DNA of 63,574 nt, taken from UBA1724 sp963621575. GTDB taxonomy: Bacteria; Verrucomicrobiota; Lentisphaeria; Oligosphaerales; Oligosphaeraceae. This document shows, piece by piece, positions 34,618-44,793 of the stretch; position 1 is the first letter of the stretch, and every line of letters starts with the position of its first letter. Below the pieces are notes generated by a model. It was not told the origin of the DNA, did no database searches, and was given only the letters and a program-made list of their open reading frames with translations. The stretch covers positions 1-63,574 of the forward strand of contig CAVFEH010000014.1 of the NCBI GenBank assembly GCA_963621575.1, in the 5' to 3' direction. The position numbers were made by a program, and so were the translations under genes.

Positions 34618-35595
34618 ATGGATTCAGCTCCAGACATCACTTTGCCTGCGGGGATCCGCGTGCTGGTCACCGGAGGCGCGGGCTTCATCGGCTCGCATCT
34701 CGTGGAGACTCTCCTGGAGAAGGGATGCCGGGTCCTTTGCATGGACGACCTCTCTACGGGAAGCCGCCAAAACGTGGAGCTCTTCCTGGGACATCCCGGC
34801 TATGAGTTCTTCCAGGCGGACATCAAGGATCCCGGGGCCTGCCTGACGGCCTGCAAGGGACAGGAGTATATCCTGCACCAGGCCGCCTGGGGAAGCGTTC
34901 CACGCTCTCTGGAACGCCCCCTTTTCTATGACGGGAACAACGTCCAGGGGACCCTGAACCTCCTGGAGGCCGCCCGCCAGGCGAAGGTGCGGCGTTTCAT
35001 CTACGCCTCCAGTTCCTCGGTCTATGGCGACAACGGGGCGCTTCCCAAGCGGGAGGACGCAATTGGCACCCCCCTCTCCCCCTACGCCCTCACGAAACAG
35101 TGCGTGGAGCAGTGGGCCGGACAGTACAGCCGCCACTACGGATTGTCCGTGACGGGACTGCGCTATTTCAATGTCTTCGGCCCCCGCCAGGATCCCCACG
35201 GCCCCTACGCCGCCGTCATTCCCCGGTTCGCCCAGGCGCTTTTGCGGGGGGAGTCCCCCGTGATTTACGGCGATGGCACCCAGAGCCGGGATTTTACTCC
35301 CGTGGGCAATGTCGTGCGTGCGAATTTGCTGTCCATGCTGGCGGGGCCTGGGGCCCGGGGCAGGGTGGTGAATGTGGCGTGCGGCACCCGCCACACCCTC
35401 CTGGAGACCCTGTCTCTTCTGGGGGAGTTGCTGGGCGTGGAGCCCCATCCCGTCTTCCAGCCGGGACGCGCTGGCGACGTCCCCCATTCCTGGGCCGACA
35501 TTTCCTTGGCGCGGGCTGTCCTCGGCTACGAGCCGGCGACCAGCTTTGCGGAGGGGCTCCGGCTGGCCGTCCAGTGGTATCGCGAAAAACTCTGA
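34618..35595 (+). CDS. UDP-N-acetylglucosamine 4-epimerase-like SDR enzyme
   Basis: A 325-residue short-chain dehydrogenase/reductase of the extended type. The NAD motif GGAGFIGS (19-26) and the catalytic Tyr156/Lys160 (PYALTK) are present, with SSSSVYG carrying the serine. The block HQAAWGSVPRS resembles the ALGSVPRS motif of WbpP/TviC-type UDP-GlcNAc or UDP-GlcNAcA 4-epimerases. It is followed by a UDP-HexNAc dehydrogenase, as in the WbpO/WbpP and TviB/TviC pairs that make UDP-N-acetylgalactosaminuronic acid for surface polysaccharide. The upstream frame is open but of atypical composition, so the ATG at 34618 is taken. Confidence 0.85.
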   Translation: MDSAPDITLPAGIRVLVTGGAGFIGSHLVETLLEKGCRVLCMDDLSTGSRQNVELFLGHPGYEFFQADIKDPGACLTACKGQEYILHQAAWGSVPRSLERPLFYDGNNVQGTLNLLEAARQAKVRRFIYASSSSVYGDNGALPKREDAIGTPLSPYALTKQCVEQWAGQYSRHYGLSVTGLRYFNVFGPRQDPHGPYAAVIPRFAQALLRGESPVIYGDGTQSRDFTPVGNVVRANLLSMLAGPGARGRVVNVACGTRHTLLETLSLLGELLGVEPHPVFQPGRAGDVPHSWADISLARAVLGYEPATSFAEGLRLAVQWYREKL

Positions 35596-35627
35596 ACGCC
35601 TCCTCCACCGCGAGGCCACGAGGAGGC

Positions 35628-36977
35628 ATGCAAGCAAGAATCATGGGCAGTTCGAACAAGATCGACTTCGATGTATACGGACGTCTTCTGCGGGGAGAGA
35701 CCGCCTTGTCCCTGGTGGGCCTGGGCTATGTGGGCCTCCCCATTGCCATTGCCTTTGCCAAGAAGGTGAAGGTGATTGGCTACGACCGGAACCGTGAGAA
35801 GATCCAGGGGTATTTGGCGGGCAAGGATCCCACCGGGGAGGTGGGCAGCCAGGCGGTTGGCAAGACCACCCTGACTTTCACCGCGGAGCCCGGACCCCTG
35901 GCGGAGGCCTCCTTCCACATCGTGGCCGTCCCTACCCCCGTCTACGAGGACCATCGCCCTGACCTGCGCCCCCTGGAGTCCGCCAGCGCCTCCCTGGGAA
36001 AGGTCTTGCGCCCCGGCAGCATCGTGGTCTACGAGAGCACCGTCTACCCCGGCGTCACCGAAGAGGTCTGCGTGCCCATCCTGGAACGTGAGTCCGGCCT
36101 GCGCTGCGGACGGGATTTCAAGGTGGGATACTCCCCCGAGCGCATCAACCCCGGGGATCACGCCCACCGTCTTGCGAACATCCGGAAGATCGTGTCGGGC
36201 ATGGACGAAGAGACCCTCCGCCAGGTGGCCGCCGTCTACGGCCTGGTGGTGGAGGCCGGTGTCCACTGCGCCCCCTCCATCCAGGTGGCCGAGGCCGCCA
36301 AGGTCATCGAGAACTCCCAGCGCGACATCAACATCGCCTTCATGAACGAGCTCTCCATCATCTTCCACCGCATGGGGATCGATACCCTCGATGTCCTGGA
36401 GGCCGCCTCCACCAAGTGGAACTTCCTGCCCTTCCGCCCCGGACTGGTGGGCGGACACTGCATTGGCGTGGATCCCTACTACCTGACCTACCGCGCCGAG
36501 TCCATGGGATACCACAGCCAGGTGATTCTGGCCGGCCGCCGAATCAACGACGACATGGGGCGCTATGTGGGCGAGCAGTGCGTGAAGTGCCTGCTGAAGG
36601 CCCGCCGAACTGTCCAGGATGCCCGCGTGGCGATCCTGGGCGTCACCTTCAAGGAGAACTGCCCCGACACCCGCAACAGCAAGGTGCTTGACATTTGCCG
36701 GGAGCTTCGGGAATACGGCCTGGAACCCCTGGTGGCCGACCCTCTCGCGGACCCTGAGGAGACCCGGCGCATCCACGGCGTGGAGCTGGTGGACTGGCGG
36801 AGCCTCCGGGATCTGGACGCCGTCATCCTCGCCGTGGGGCACCGGGAGTACACCCGGATCACGCCCGACGACCTCCGGATGCTCTACTCTCCCGGCAAAC
36901 GGGTCCTGCTGGATGTCAAGGGCGTCCTGGACCGTGACGCCTTCCAGAAGGAAGGCTACCTCTACTGGAGGCTCTGA
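35628..36977 (+). CDS. UDP-N-acetyl-hexosamine 6-dehydrogenase (TviB/WbpO-like)
   Basis: Oxidises UDP-GlcNAc or UDP-GalNAc at C6 to the uronic acid with 2 NAD. The 449-residue protein has GLGYVGLP (31-38), YESTVYPG, GYSPERINPGD and the catalytic Cys278 in GGHCIGVDPYYLT, then VTFKENCPDTRNSK. The SPERINPGD form favours the HexNAc over the glucose dehydrogenase. AGGAGG is only 1 nt before ATG 35628, while ATG 35643 is 16 nt away, so the exact start is unsure. It lies 32 nt after the epimerase gene. Confidence 0.9.
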   Translation: MQARIMGSSNKIDFDVYGRLLRGETALSLVGLGYVGLPIAIAFAKKVKVIGYDRNREKIQGYLAGKDPTGEVGSQAVGKTTLTFTAEPGPLAEASFHIVAVPTPVYEDHRPDLRPLESASASLGKVLRPGSIVVYESTVYPGVTEEVCVPILERESGLRCGRDFKVGYSPERINPGDHAHRLANIRKIVSGMDEETLRQVAAVYGLVVEAGVHCAPSIQVAEAAKVIENSQRDINIAFMNELSIIFHRMGIDTLDVLEAASTKWNFLPFRPGLVGGHCIGVDPYYLTYRAESMGYHSQVILAGRRINDDMGRYVGEQCVKCLLKARRTVQDARVAILGVTFKENCPDTRNSKVLDICRELREYGLEPLVADPLADPEETRRIHGVELVDWRSLRDLDAVILAVGHREYTRITPDDLRMLYSPGKRVLLDVKGVLDRDAFQKEGYLYWRL

Positions 36978-37063
36978 ACCGCGGCAATTCCCGCTCCGTC
37001 AGGGAAAATGGCCGCCGACTGAAACATTCTTATAAAAAATAGTCAATTTTTTTAAAGGACGGG

Positions 37064-37092
37064 TTGAAAAACCGTCGCGCGGGTGGTATCTT
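37064..37092 (+). promoter_or_regulatory. Promoter of recA
   Basis: TTGAAA (37064-37069), a 17-nt spacer and TATCTT (37087-37092). An AT-rich tract (37025-37056) lies just upstream and could act as an UP element. No LexA box of the E. coli or Bacillus type was recognised. The leader would be about 150 nt. Confidence 0.65.
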
Positions 37093-37249
37093 CACTCCGC
37101 AAACCATCTGCTTTTCATTCGCATGAATCCGGTGGGGTGGCGTCTCTTTTTCGGAGACTCCCCTCTCCTTACCTTTCACCCTCCACACCACCTGCGGCGT
37201 GGGCCTTTCCGCTCTTTGGAACGGGAGGCGTGCCGCCCCGAGAACCTCC

Positions 37250-38371
37250 ATGGCAAAAGAACCCCGCGCCGCCGCCGCTTCCGCCGACAATACTGCGGAG
37301 ATCCAGCAACGGAACCTGAAACTGGCCCTTGGGCAGATCGAGAAGGAGTTCGGCAAGGGCTCCATCATGCGCCTGGGGGACCAGAAGCACCTGGATGTGC
37401 CCACGATCTCCACGGGCTCCCTGGCCCTGGACCTGGCCACGGGCATCGGCGGCGTCCCCCGCGGCCGGATCATCGAGGTCTACGGTCCCGAGTCCTCCGG
37501 AAAGACCACCCTTTGCCTTCACGTGGTCGCCAACGCCCAGAAGGCCGGCGGAACCTGCGCCTTCGTGGACACCGAACACGCCCTGGATCCCCGCTATGCA
37601 CGGATTATCGGCGTGGACACTGACAACCTTCTGGTTTCCCAGCCCGACTGCGGAGAGGACGCCCTCAACATCGCCGAGACCCTTGTGCGTTCCAACGCCA
37701 TCGACGTCCTGATCATCGACTCCGTGGCCGCTTTGACTCCCAAGGCCGAGATCGAAGGCGAGATGGGCGACCAGCATGTGGGACTTCAGGCGCGGCTCAT
37801 GAGCCAGGCCCTCCGAAAGCTCACCCCCATCGCCGCCAAGACCAACACCTGCGTCATCTTCACGAACCAGATCCGCGAGAAGATTGGCGTCATGTTCGGC
37901 AATCCCGAGACCACCACCGGGGGGCGGGCCCTGAAGTTCTACGCCTCCATGCGCATGGAGATCCGCCGCACGGGCGTCATCAAGTCCCCCGACGGTCGTT
38001 CCCAGGGGAACAAGGTGAAGGTGAAGATCGCCAAGAACAAGCTGGCGGCCCCCTTCCAGGAGTGCGAGTTCGACATCATGTTCAACGAGGGCATCTCTAA
38101 GGCAGGCTCCATTCTGGCCGTGGCGTTGGACATGCACATCGTGGAGAAGCGCGGCTCCTGGTTCTCCTTCGGCGAGACCCAGCTGGGACAGGGCGCCGAG
38201 CAGACCAAGGCGCTCCTCAAGAGCGACCCCGACCTGGCCGGCCGCATTGTGGCCGAGATCCGCAAGCGGGTCCCCGGGTCCGCCGTGGATCCCCAGCCTC
38301 CCCAGGACGCTGACATCCCCGGGGAGCCCCTGGACGAGGATGTCCTCGACACCCCCGTTGACCAGCTGTAG
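37250..38371 (+). CDS. recA: Recombinase RecA
   Basis: Forms the strand-exchange filament on single-stranded DNA and triggers the SOS response. The 373-residue protein has Walker A GPESSGKTT (79-87), the FVDTEHALDP block, LIIDSVAALTPKAEIEGEMGD, the L2 region FTNQIREKIGVMFGNPETTTGG and ALKFYASMRMEIRR. The C-terminal tail is acidic and proline-rich, as in many RecA proteins. The ATG at 37250 matches the normal N-terminus; the longer frame is ignored. It has its own promoter. Confidence 0.98.
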   Translation: MAKEPRAAAASADNTAEIQQRNLKLALGQIEKEFGKGSIMRLGDQKHLDVPTISTGSLALDLATGIGGVPRGRIIEVYGPESSGKTTLCLHVVANAQKAGGTCAFVDTEHALDPRYARIIGVDTDNLLVSQPDCGEDALNIAETLVRSNAIDVLIIDSVAALTPKAEIEGEMGDQHVGLQARLMSQALRKLTPIAAKTNTCVIFTNQIREKIGVMFGNPETTTGGRALKFYASMRMEIRRTGVIKSPDGRSQGNKVKVKIAKNKLAAPFQECEFDIMFNEGISKAGSILAVALDMHIVEKRGSWFSFGETQLGQGAEQTKALLKSDPDLAGRIVAEIRKRVPGSAVDPQPPQDADIPGEPLDEDVLDTPVDQL

Positions 38372-38560
38372 GAACTCCCGCGGGTCGGCGGCGCGTTTCC
38401 ACTTGCGGCGCATTCCCGCAGAGGACCGCCAAAGGGCGCACCGCCGACGTCCCTCCCCCCGGCATGGCTGCATTGACATCTTCCGGGGGGCGCTGACACC
38501 AGGACGGACCAAGGCTACGGTGCACTTCCGCCTCCTTTTTCCCTTTCCCGTTTCAGAAAA

Positions 38561-39961
38561 ATGCCTTTCCTTTCCTTTTCGGAGCTTTCCCGTGTGTTGC
38601 CTGGCGTCTGGCTTGTCCCACCGCGGGACGGGGGCGCGGGGACCGTCTGTGTGTCGGACGACAGCCGGAAGTTGCCGAAGGGCGCGTTGTTTGTGGCCAT
38701 TGCGGGGGAATTGACGGATGGCCACAAGTATGTCGGCAATGCTGTGGAGGGCGGGGCATCTGCCGTCGTGGTGCAGGAGAAGCCTTCCGCGGAGGTGCTG
38801 GAGCGCATGTCGAAGGCGGGGTGTGCCTGTCGCCAGGTGGCGGATTCCCTGGTGGCCTACCAGCAATTGGCCCGGTGGCATCGTGCATGCCATCCCGATG
38901 TGAAGGTGGTCGGGGTCACGGGGAGCTGTGGCAAGACCAGCACCAAGGAGATGATGGCCTCCATTCTGGAGGAGCGCTTCCCTGGTGGAGTGCTGAAGAC
39001 CGCGGGGTCCACCAACAATCATTTCGGCGTCCCGCGGAACCTCTTCCGGATAGACGGCTCCACGAAGGTTGCAGTTGTGGAGATGGGCACCAACCATCCC
39101 GGCGAGATCGCCTCTTTGGCGGCGCTGGCCCCCGCGCAGATTGGCGTGGTCTGCAACATCGGCCGCGCCCATCTGGAGTTCTTCCATGATTTGCGGGGCG
39201 TGGCGCGGGAGAAATCCGCCATTCTGGCCGCTGTGACTCCCGGCGGCGTGGCCATTTATCCCGGCGAGGCCGAGGGCGCCGACATTCTCCGTGAGGCGGC
39301 GAAGGGGGCCGGGAGGGTTTTGAGCTTTGGAACGCGCGGGCAGGATGACCTGCAGTACCGGTATCTGGGGTACACCCAGGGGCAGTTCCGTTTGCGTCTC
39401 CGTTGGAAGGATTCTGGCGAGGAGCGGGTCTTTTTGTGGAATCTGGGTGGAGCGCACATGGCGGCCAACGCCGCCTGCGCGGCTCTGGCCGCCACCGCCG
39501 CCGGGTGCTCTCCCGACCAGGTGGTGGAGGGACTCCGGAAGTGCGTCCTCCCCGGCGAACGCCTCCATCTCGTGGAGCGCGACGGCGTCTGCTGGGTGAA
39601 CGACGCCTTCAACGCCAATCCCACCAGCATGAAGGCGGCCCTGGACTGGTTTGCCGAGGTCGCCCCCGGGGATGCGACGCAGCTGCTGGTGTTGGGAGAC
39701 ATGCGGGAATTGGGGGCGGATTCCGGGGAGAGCCATCGCGAAGTCCTCGCATACGCCCTGGCAAAGTGCCCGAAGGCGGAGATCCTCGCCGTGGGGGAGG
39801 AGATGAAGAAAGCCCTTGACGCCCTTCCGGATGCCCCGCGTTGCCGCTGGGCGAAGGATGCCGCCGAGGCGGAGGCGCAGCTGCTGTCCCCAGTTTCCGG
39901 CGCCTGGATTCTCCTGAAGAGCTCCCACGGCGTGGGGCTGGCGGCGCTGGCGCCGGCGTAG
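38561..39961 (+). CDS. murF: UDP-N-acetylmuramoyl-tripeptide--D-alanyl-D-alanine ligase
   Basis: Adds D-Ala-D-Ala to the UDP-MurNAc tripeptide, the last cytoplasmic step of peptidoglycan precursor synthesis. The 466-residue Mur ligase has the ATP site VTGSCGKTSTKEM, the NHFGVPRNL segment, NIGRAHLEFF and VNDAFNANPTSMKAA, plus LVLGDMRELG in the C-terminal domain. MurF rather than MurE is favoured by the DSR and GELTDGH N-terminal blocks. It lies 189 nt after recA; no other mur genes are in the window. Confidence 0.93.
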   Translation: MPFLSFSELSRVLPGVWLVPPRDGGAGTVCVSDDSRKLPKGALFVAIAGELTDGHKYVGNAVEGGASAVVVQEKPSAEVLERMSKAGCACRQVADSLVAYQQLARWHRACHPDVKVVGVTGSCGKTSTKEMMASILEERFPGGVLKTAGSTNNHFGVPRNLFRIDGSTKVAVVEMGTNHPGEIASLAALAPAQIGVVCNIGRAHLEFFHDLRGVAREKSAILAAVTPGGVAIYPGEAEGADILREAAKGAGRVLSFGTRGQDDLQYRYLGYTQGQFRLRLRWKDSGEERVFLWNLGGAHMAANAACAALAATAAGCSPDQVVEGLRKCVLPGERLHLVERDGVCWVNDAFNANPTSMKAALDWFAEVAPGDATQLLVLGDMRELGADSGESHREVLAYALAKCPKAEILAVGEEMKKALDALPDAPRCRWAKDAAEAEAQLLSPVSGAWILLKSSHGVGLAALAPA

Positions 39962-40189
39962 CGGCGCCGGCATGGCGTCGGGCGGGTGAAATCTTTCTTT
40001 TGGGGCGGCGCGTTGTCTTTTGGCGGACCTTTGGAAGGGGTATATTTGCCGGGCGCCCGGAAGAGACGCCCGCCGTGGAGGACTCCGGACGGGGGGGATT
40101 GTCGCGCCCCCGGCATTGTGACGGGCGATGGTCCGCGCCCACTGCATGGCGGATTCCTTTCCTTCTTCCCGCTTCTTCTCTTTTAGGCA

Positions 40190-40960
40190 ATGCAATCCGT
40201 TGGTGTCCAGGAGTACCGTTTGCGCTTCAGCGAGTGCGATTGCCATGGTCGGATGAAACTCAAGACCTTCTGCGACTATGCGCAGGAGGTGGCGGGGATT
40301 CACGCTTCTGAGTTGGGGGTGGGGCTGGAGGTCTTGTTGCCGCAGAGGCGCAGCTGGTTTCTCTCCCGGATTTGTCTTGGAATTGACCGGTATCCCGCCG
40401 TTGGGGGCCGCGTGCGGATTTCTACCTGGCCGGCAGGATTTGACGGACTCTTCGCCTTGCGTGAATTCCGCTTTGAGGAAGAGGGCGCGGGCGTCTTCGC
40501 GCGCGCCAGCGGCGCCTGGCTGCTGATGGATGTGGCCGCCATGCGGATTCTGCACGCCGAACGTCTCTGTGGCGCATTGCTGCCGCCTCTCCCGGAAGGG
40601 GAGGGCGTGGCCTTCCCCGATCTGGGAAAGCTCCCCGTGGCGCCTGTCGGGGAGAACCCCCGTCTTCGCCGCGTCATGCCTACGCAGATCGACGTGAACG
40701 GCCATTTGAACAACGCGGAATACGCCGCCATCCTGCAGGATTGCCTGGGGACGGGCGCCTATCCCGCCCGTCTGCAAATCAACTACAAGCACGGCGTCCC
40801 GCCGGACAGTGATCTGACGATCTCCGGGCACGGGGGCGGGGAGGGGGACTTCCTCTTTACCGGCCGCCTGGGCAGTGTCGTTTCCTTCGAGGCGGCGGGA
40901 ACCCTTCATCATAGCAAACCAGGAGAATCATACATATGGGATTTGATCGAGGCTCAGTGA
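40190..40960 (+). CDS. Acyl-ACP thioesterase family protein
   Basis: A 256-residue double hot-dog protein of the FAT family (COG3884), which hydrolyses acyl-ACP to free fatty acid. The first hot-dog has RFSECDCHGRMKLKTFCDYAQEVAG, and the second has TQIDVNGHLNNAEYA, the conserved Asn-x-His segment of this family. A TATATT at 40041-40046 with TTGGCG 15 nt upstream may be its promoter. Its 3' end overlaps the next gene by 25 nt. Chain-length preference is unknown. Confidence 0.85.
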   Translation: MQSVGVQEYRLRFSECDCHGRMKLKTFCDYAQEVAGIHASELGVGLEVLLPQRRSWFLSRICLGIDRYPAVGGRVRISTWPAGFDGLFALREFRFEEEGAGVFARASGAWLLMDVAAMRILHAERLCGALLPPLPEGEGVAFPDLGKLPVAPVGENPRLRRVMPTQIDVNGHLNNAEYAAILQDCLGTGAYPARLQINYKHGVPPDSDLTISGHGGGEGDFLFTGRLGSVVSFEAAGTLHHSKPGESYIWDLIEAQ

Positions 40961-42039
40961 CTTGCCGGATCTGCCTTTTGCCGGAACCCCTTCCCCAGGA
41001 CGCCTTGCAGCGTTTTGCCGCCCAGGCGGCCTGCGCGGTGGACCAGGTTTTTGACGAACCCAGCTGGGGGTGGGTCACGGGGCGCTTCCTCCTTGAAACC
41101 GAATTGCGGGAGGACAACGTGAAGTTCGGCTCCTTCCTGCATGTCTGTCTGCGGCAGGCGGAGCGGAAGGTGCCCGCGGTATTGCTCAACGCCGAGTGCA
41201 AGCTGGAGGAGATGGTGCAGATGAAGGTCCGCAATGTGGACCATCTGAACCGGAAGGCCATCCGGGAGATCAAGGACGAGATTCGCCAACGGCTGCTGCC
41301 CCAGATGCCGCCCTCCTTCTCCGGCATCTACGCCGCCATCGATCCCGCCGAGGGCTATCTCTATGTGAGCGCCACCAGCGAAAAGCAACTGGACCTTTTC
41401 TCCGGCTTCTTCTCCAAGGCGATGGGGTTCGATCCCCTCCCCATGACCCCCGACGCCCTGGCGCAGCTGAAATACGGCGTGGAGCCCGCCACCGTCCCGG
41501 CGGTGAATATCTCCCCGGAGCTGGAGGACAAGGAGGGCGCCACCGGACTGCTGGGCGAGAACTTCCTCACATGGCTCTGGTTCTTCCAGGAGAGCCACAA
41601 GGGCATTCTCCCCCCCACTCGACTGGGCGATTTCCAGCTTTTGGTGGATGGCCCCCTTACCTTTGTGGCGCAGGGCGGCGGCGCCTACGAGAGCAGCCTC
41701 CGGAAGGGCATGCCCACCATCTCCGCCGAGGCCCGCAGCGCCATGATGGTCGGGAAAAAACTCCGCAGCGCAAAGGTCATGCTGGCCCGGAACAAGGGCG
41801 AGGAGTGGAGCTGCACCCTGGATGCCAGCCAGTTCATCCTTCGCGGACTCAAACTCCCCGAGGGCGACGCCATGGATCCCGTGGATGTCTTTGTGGAGCG
41901 CATGGCTAATCTGGACATCTTCCGCCAGGTGCTCTTCGAACTTTTCCATCTCTACCTGAACACCGTGACCGATCCCGCCAAGCGCGCCCAATACCAGAAG
42001 GACGCCAAGAAGTGGGTCCAGGAGCACGAACAGCGCTAG
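40936..42039 (+). CDS. rdgC: RdgC-like recombination-associated protein
   Basis: A 367-residue protein that fits the RdgC family, ring-shaped DNA-binding proteins that restrain RecA in gamma-proteobacteria. Matches are GWVTG early, ERKVPAVLLNAECKLEE, LNRKAIREIKDEIRQRLLPQ, AAIDPAEGYLYVSATSEKQ and FLTWLWFF. It is longer than E. coli RdgC and divergent, so the role is inferred. AGGAG before ATG 40936 supports the start inside the thioesterase 3' end. Occurrence outside proteobacteria beside RecA and RecBCD is notable. Confidence 0.7.
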   Translation: MGFDRGSVTCRICLLPEPLPQDALQRFAAQAACAVDQVFDEPSWGWVTGRFLLETELREDNVKFGSFLHVCLRQAERKVPAVLLNAECKLEEMVQMKVRNVDHLNRKAIREIKDEIRQRLLPQMPPSFSGIYAAIDPAEGYLYVSATSEKQLDLFSGFFSKAMGFDPLPMTPDALAQLKYGVEPATVPAVNISPELEDKEGATGLLGENFLTWLWFFQESHKGILPPTRLGDFQLLVDGPLTFVAQGGGAYESSLRKGMPTISAEARSAMMVGKKLRSAKVMLARNKGEEWSCTLDASQFILRGLKLPEGDAMDPVDVFVERMANLDIFRQVLFELFHLYLNTVTDPAKRAQYQKDAKKWVQEHEQR

Positions 42040-42092
42040 GTGGAGCCGCGCCGGCGTCCGGCGCCTCTTCTTTCTTTGCTTTCTTTCTTTCC

Positions 42093-42506
42093 ATGAACGA
42101 CACTTCCTCCCGAGACAGCGCCGCCCTTCCCCTGGGGGTGGGCATCGATCTGGTGGAGATCCCCCGTCTGGAGGCCTCTCTTCAGCGGACGGGGGATGTC
42201 TTCCTGGCGAAGGTCTACCATCCCCGGGAACTGGAGGGCCTCCCCTCCAACCCCGCCCGTCGCCTGGAATACCTGGCGGGCCGCTGGGCGGCCAAGGAGG
42301 CCCTGGCGAAGGCACTTGGCACCGGCATTACGGAACGGTGCGCCTTGAAGGAGGTCTGCGTGCTCAACCGGGAGGATGGCAGCCCCGTCATGACCCTGGA
42401 GGGCGCCGCGTTGCGCACTGCGGAGGAGCGCGGCGTGCGGCGCATCCTCCTCTCCCTCTCCCACGAGAAGAACTACGCCACCGCCATTGTCCTCCTCCTG
42501 GGGTAG
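42093..42506 (+). CDS. acpS: Holo-[acyl-carrier-protein] synthase
   Basis: Transfers 4'-phosphopantetheine from CoA to ACP, activating fatty acid synthesis. The 137-residue protein has VGIDLVEIPR with the metal-binding Asp19, AGRWAAKEALAKALGTGI with the metal-binding Glu, and ILLSLSHEKNYATA. The ATG at 42093 starts a short Ser/Asp-rich lead before the domain; no strong Shine-Dalgarno is visible. It lies near a thioesterase of the same pathway and uses CoA made via CoaD. Confidence 0.94.
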   Translation: MNDTSSRDSAALPLGVGIDLVEIPRLEASLQRTGDVFLAKVYHPRELEGLPSNPARRLEYLAGRWAAKEALAKALGTGITERCALKEVCVLNREDGSPVMTLEGAALRTAEERGVRRILLSLSHEKNYATAIVLLLG

Positions 42507-42575
42507 CCCCCTCTTCCTCCCGAAACCTGTGGCATCCGCGGCGCGCGCGGCTGTGTCTTCCGCGACAAGACAACC

Positions 42576-43148
42576 ATGGCATCTTTCCTTGAACTGCAGC
42601 AAGAAGTCCTCCCGGCCATTGCGGGGTGCCTGCTTCGTCGTGGCTGGCGCATGGCCACGGCGGAGTCCTGCACGGGTGGGATGATTGCGGCCGCATGCAC
42701 GGACCTGGCGGGGTCCTCGCGGTGGTTCGACGGCGGGCTTGTGACCTACGCCGTTCCCTGGAAGGAGCGTCTGCTGGGAGTGGAGGAGGAGAGTGTCCGC
42801 CTGCATGGCGTGGTCTCCAAGACCGTGGTGGCGCAGATGCTCCGGGGACTTCGGGAACGCCAGGATGTGCAGGCGGGGGTGGCTGTCTCCGGGATCGCGG
42901 GCCCAGGCGGCGCCGAGCCAGGGAAACCCGTGGGCACTGTGGTGGTGGGCGCCTTTGCCGGCGAGACTGCGGTGGTGGAGATGCGGCACTTTCCGGGCGG
43001 CCGCGGACAGGTGCGCCAGGCCGCCGTCGGGTGCGCCCTGGGGCTGCTTCTGCGGCTCCTCCGGGCGGCGGAGGAGCCCGGGGCGGACCCCGCCCCCCGC
43101 CAGGAGCTCCCTGTGGCGCGCTTCCCCGGCGGCGAAGAAAATTCCTGA
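42576..43148 (+). CDS. pncC: Nicotinamide-nucleotide amidohydrolase (CinA C-terminal domain, PncC)
   Basis: Deamidates nicotinamide mononucleotide to nicotinate mononucleotide in NAD recycling. The 190-residue stand-alone CinA-C domain has ATAESCTGGMIAA with Ser31 as nucleophile, WFDGGLVTYAVPWKERLLGV and GVAVSGIAGPGG, all typical. The N-terminal MoaB-like CinA part is absent. It is the last gene of the 40.2-43.1 kb group and lies just before the tRNA-Thr promoter. Confidence 0.9.
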   Translation: MASFLELQQEVLPAIAGCLLRRGWRMATAESCTGGMIAAACTDLAGSSRWFDGGLVTYAVPWKERLLGVEEESVRLHGVVSKTVVAQMLRGLRERQDVQAGVAVSGIAGPGGAEPGKPVGTVVVGAFAGETAVVEMRHFPGGRGQVRQAAVGCALGLLLRLLRAAEEPGADPAPRQELPVARFPGGEENS

Positions 43149-43165
43149 AAAAGCGGGCACTCCAT

Positions 43166-43193
43166 TTGCAAAGCCATCAAACCCCGTTATCTT
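43166..43193 (+). promoter_or_regulatory. Promoter of tRNA-Thr and tuf
   Basis: TTGCAA (43166-43171), a 16-nt spacer and TATCTT (43188-43193), followed by ACGCAAT. The post -10 sequence ACGCAAT is identical to that of the rplK promoter at 48992-48998. Confidence 0.78.
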
Positions 43194-43270
43194 ACGCAAT
43201 GCGCCGGGATGCCCGGAAGATCCGCCTGCGGGAGGACTTTCGGCCGCGGGGCACATACATACTCTTTGAA

Positions 43271-43346
<76 letters not shown>

Positions 43347-43401
43347 CATTTTCGGAAGCATGGACGGGCTGTATAAGTCCTCCATGCGTTTCGTCTATAA
43401 A

Positions 43402-43506
43402 GGGGTCTCGGTGAAAAACGATTCCCCTCCCGTTTCCTGGGAAGGAGGGCGCGGAGGGGCGGCGCCCGAGAGACCCCCGGTCCCTTTTTTTCATAGTCTG
43501 TAAAAT
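43402..43506 (+). promoter_or_regulatory. Structured leader with terminator-like U-run upstream of tuf
   Basis: GGGGTCTC (43402-43409) can pair with GAGACCCC (43470-43477), and the enclosed sequence can form inner CCCCTCC/GGAGGGG stems. A T7 run (43485-43491) follows, then TGTAAAAT (43499-43506), which could be a -10 for tuf. The region could attenuate between tRNA-Thr and tuf and restart transcription. Inference from base pairing only. Confidence 0.45.
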
Positions 43507-43566
43507 CATTGAAGTAACGCAAGCCGCATCCGGCGGCGCTTCGCAACAAGAAAACGAGGTAGCAAA

Positions 43567-44793
<1,227 letters not shown>

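Noticed and set aside
37021..37249. LexA operator in the recA leader
   Set aside because: No E. coli-type CTG-N10-CAG or Bacillus-type GAAC-N4-GTTC box is present; a lineage-specific LexA site cannot be judged from one sequence.
37169..40912. 1247-codon minus-strand frame spanning recA, murF and the thioesterase
   Set aside because: It runs antisense through three well-supported genes and has no recognisable domain.
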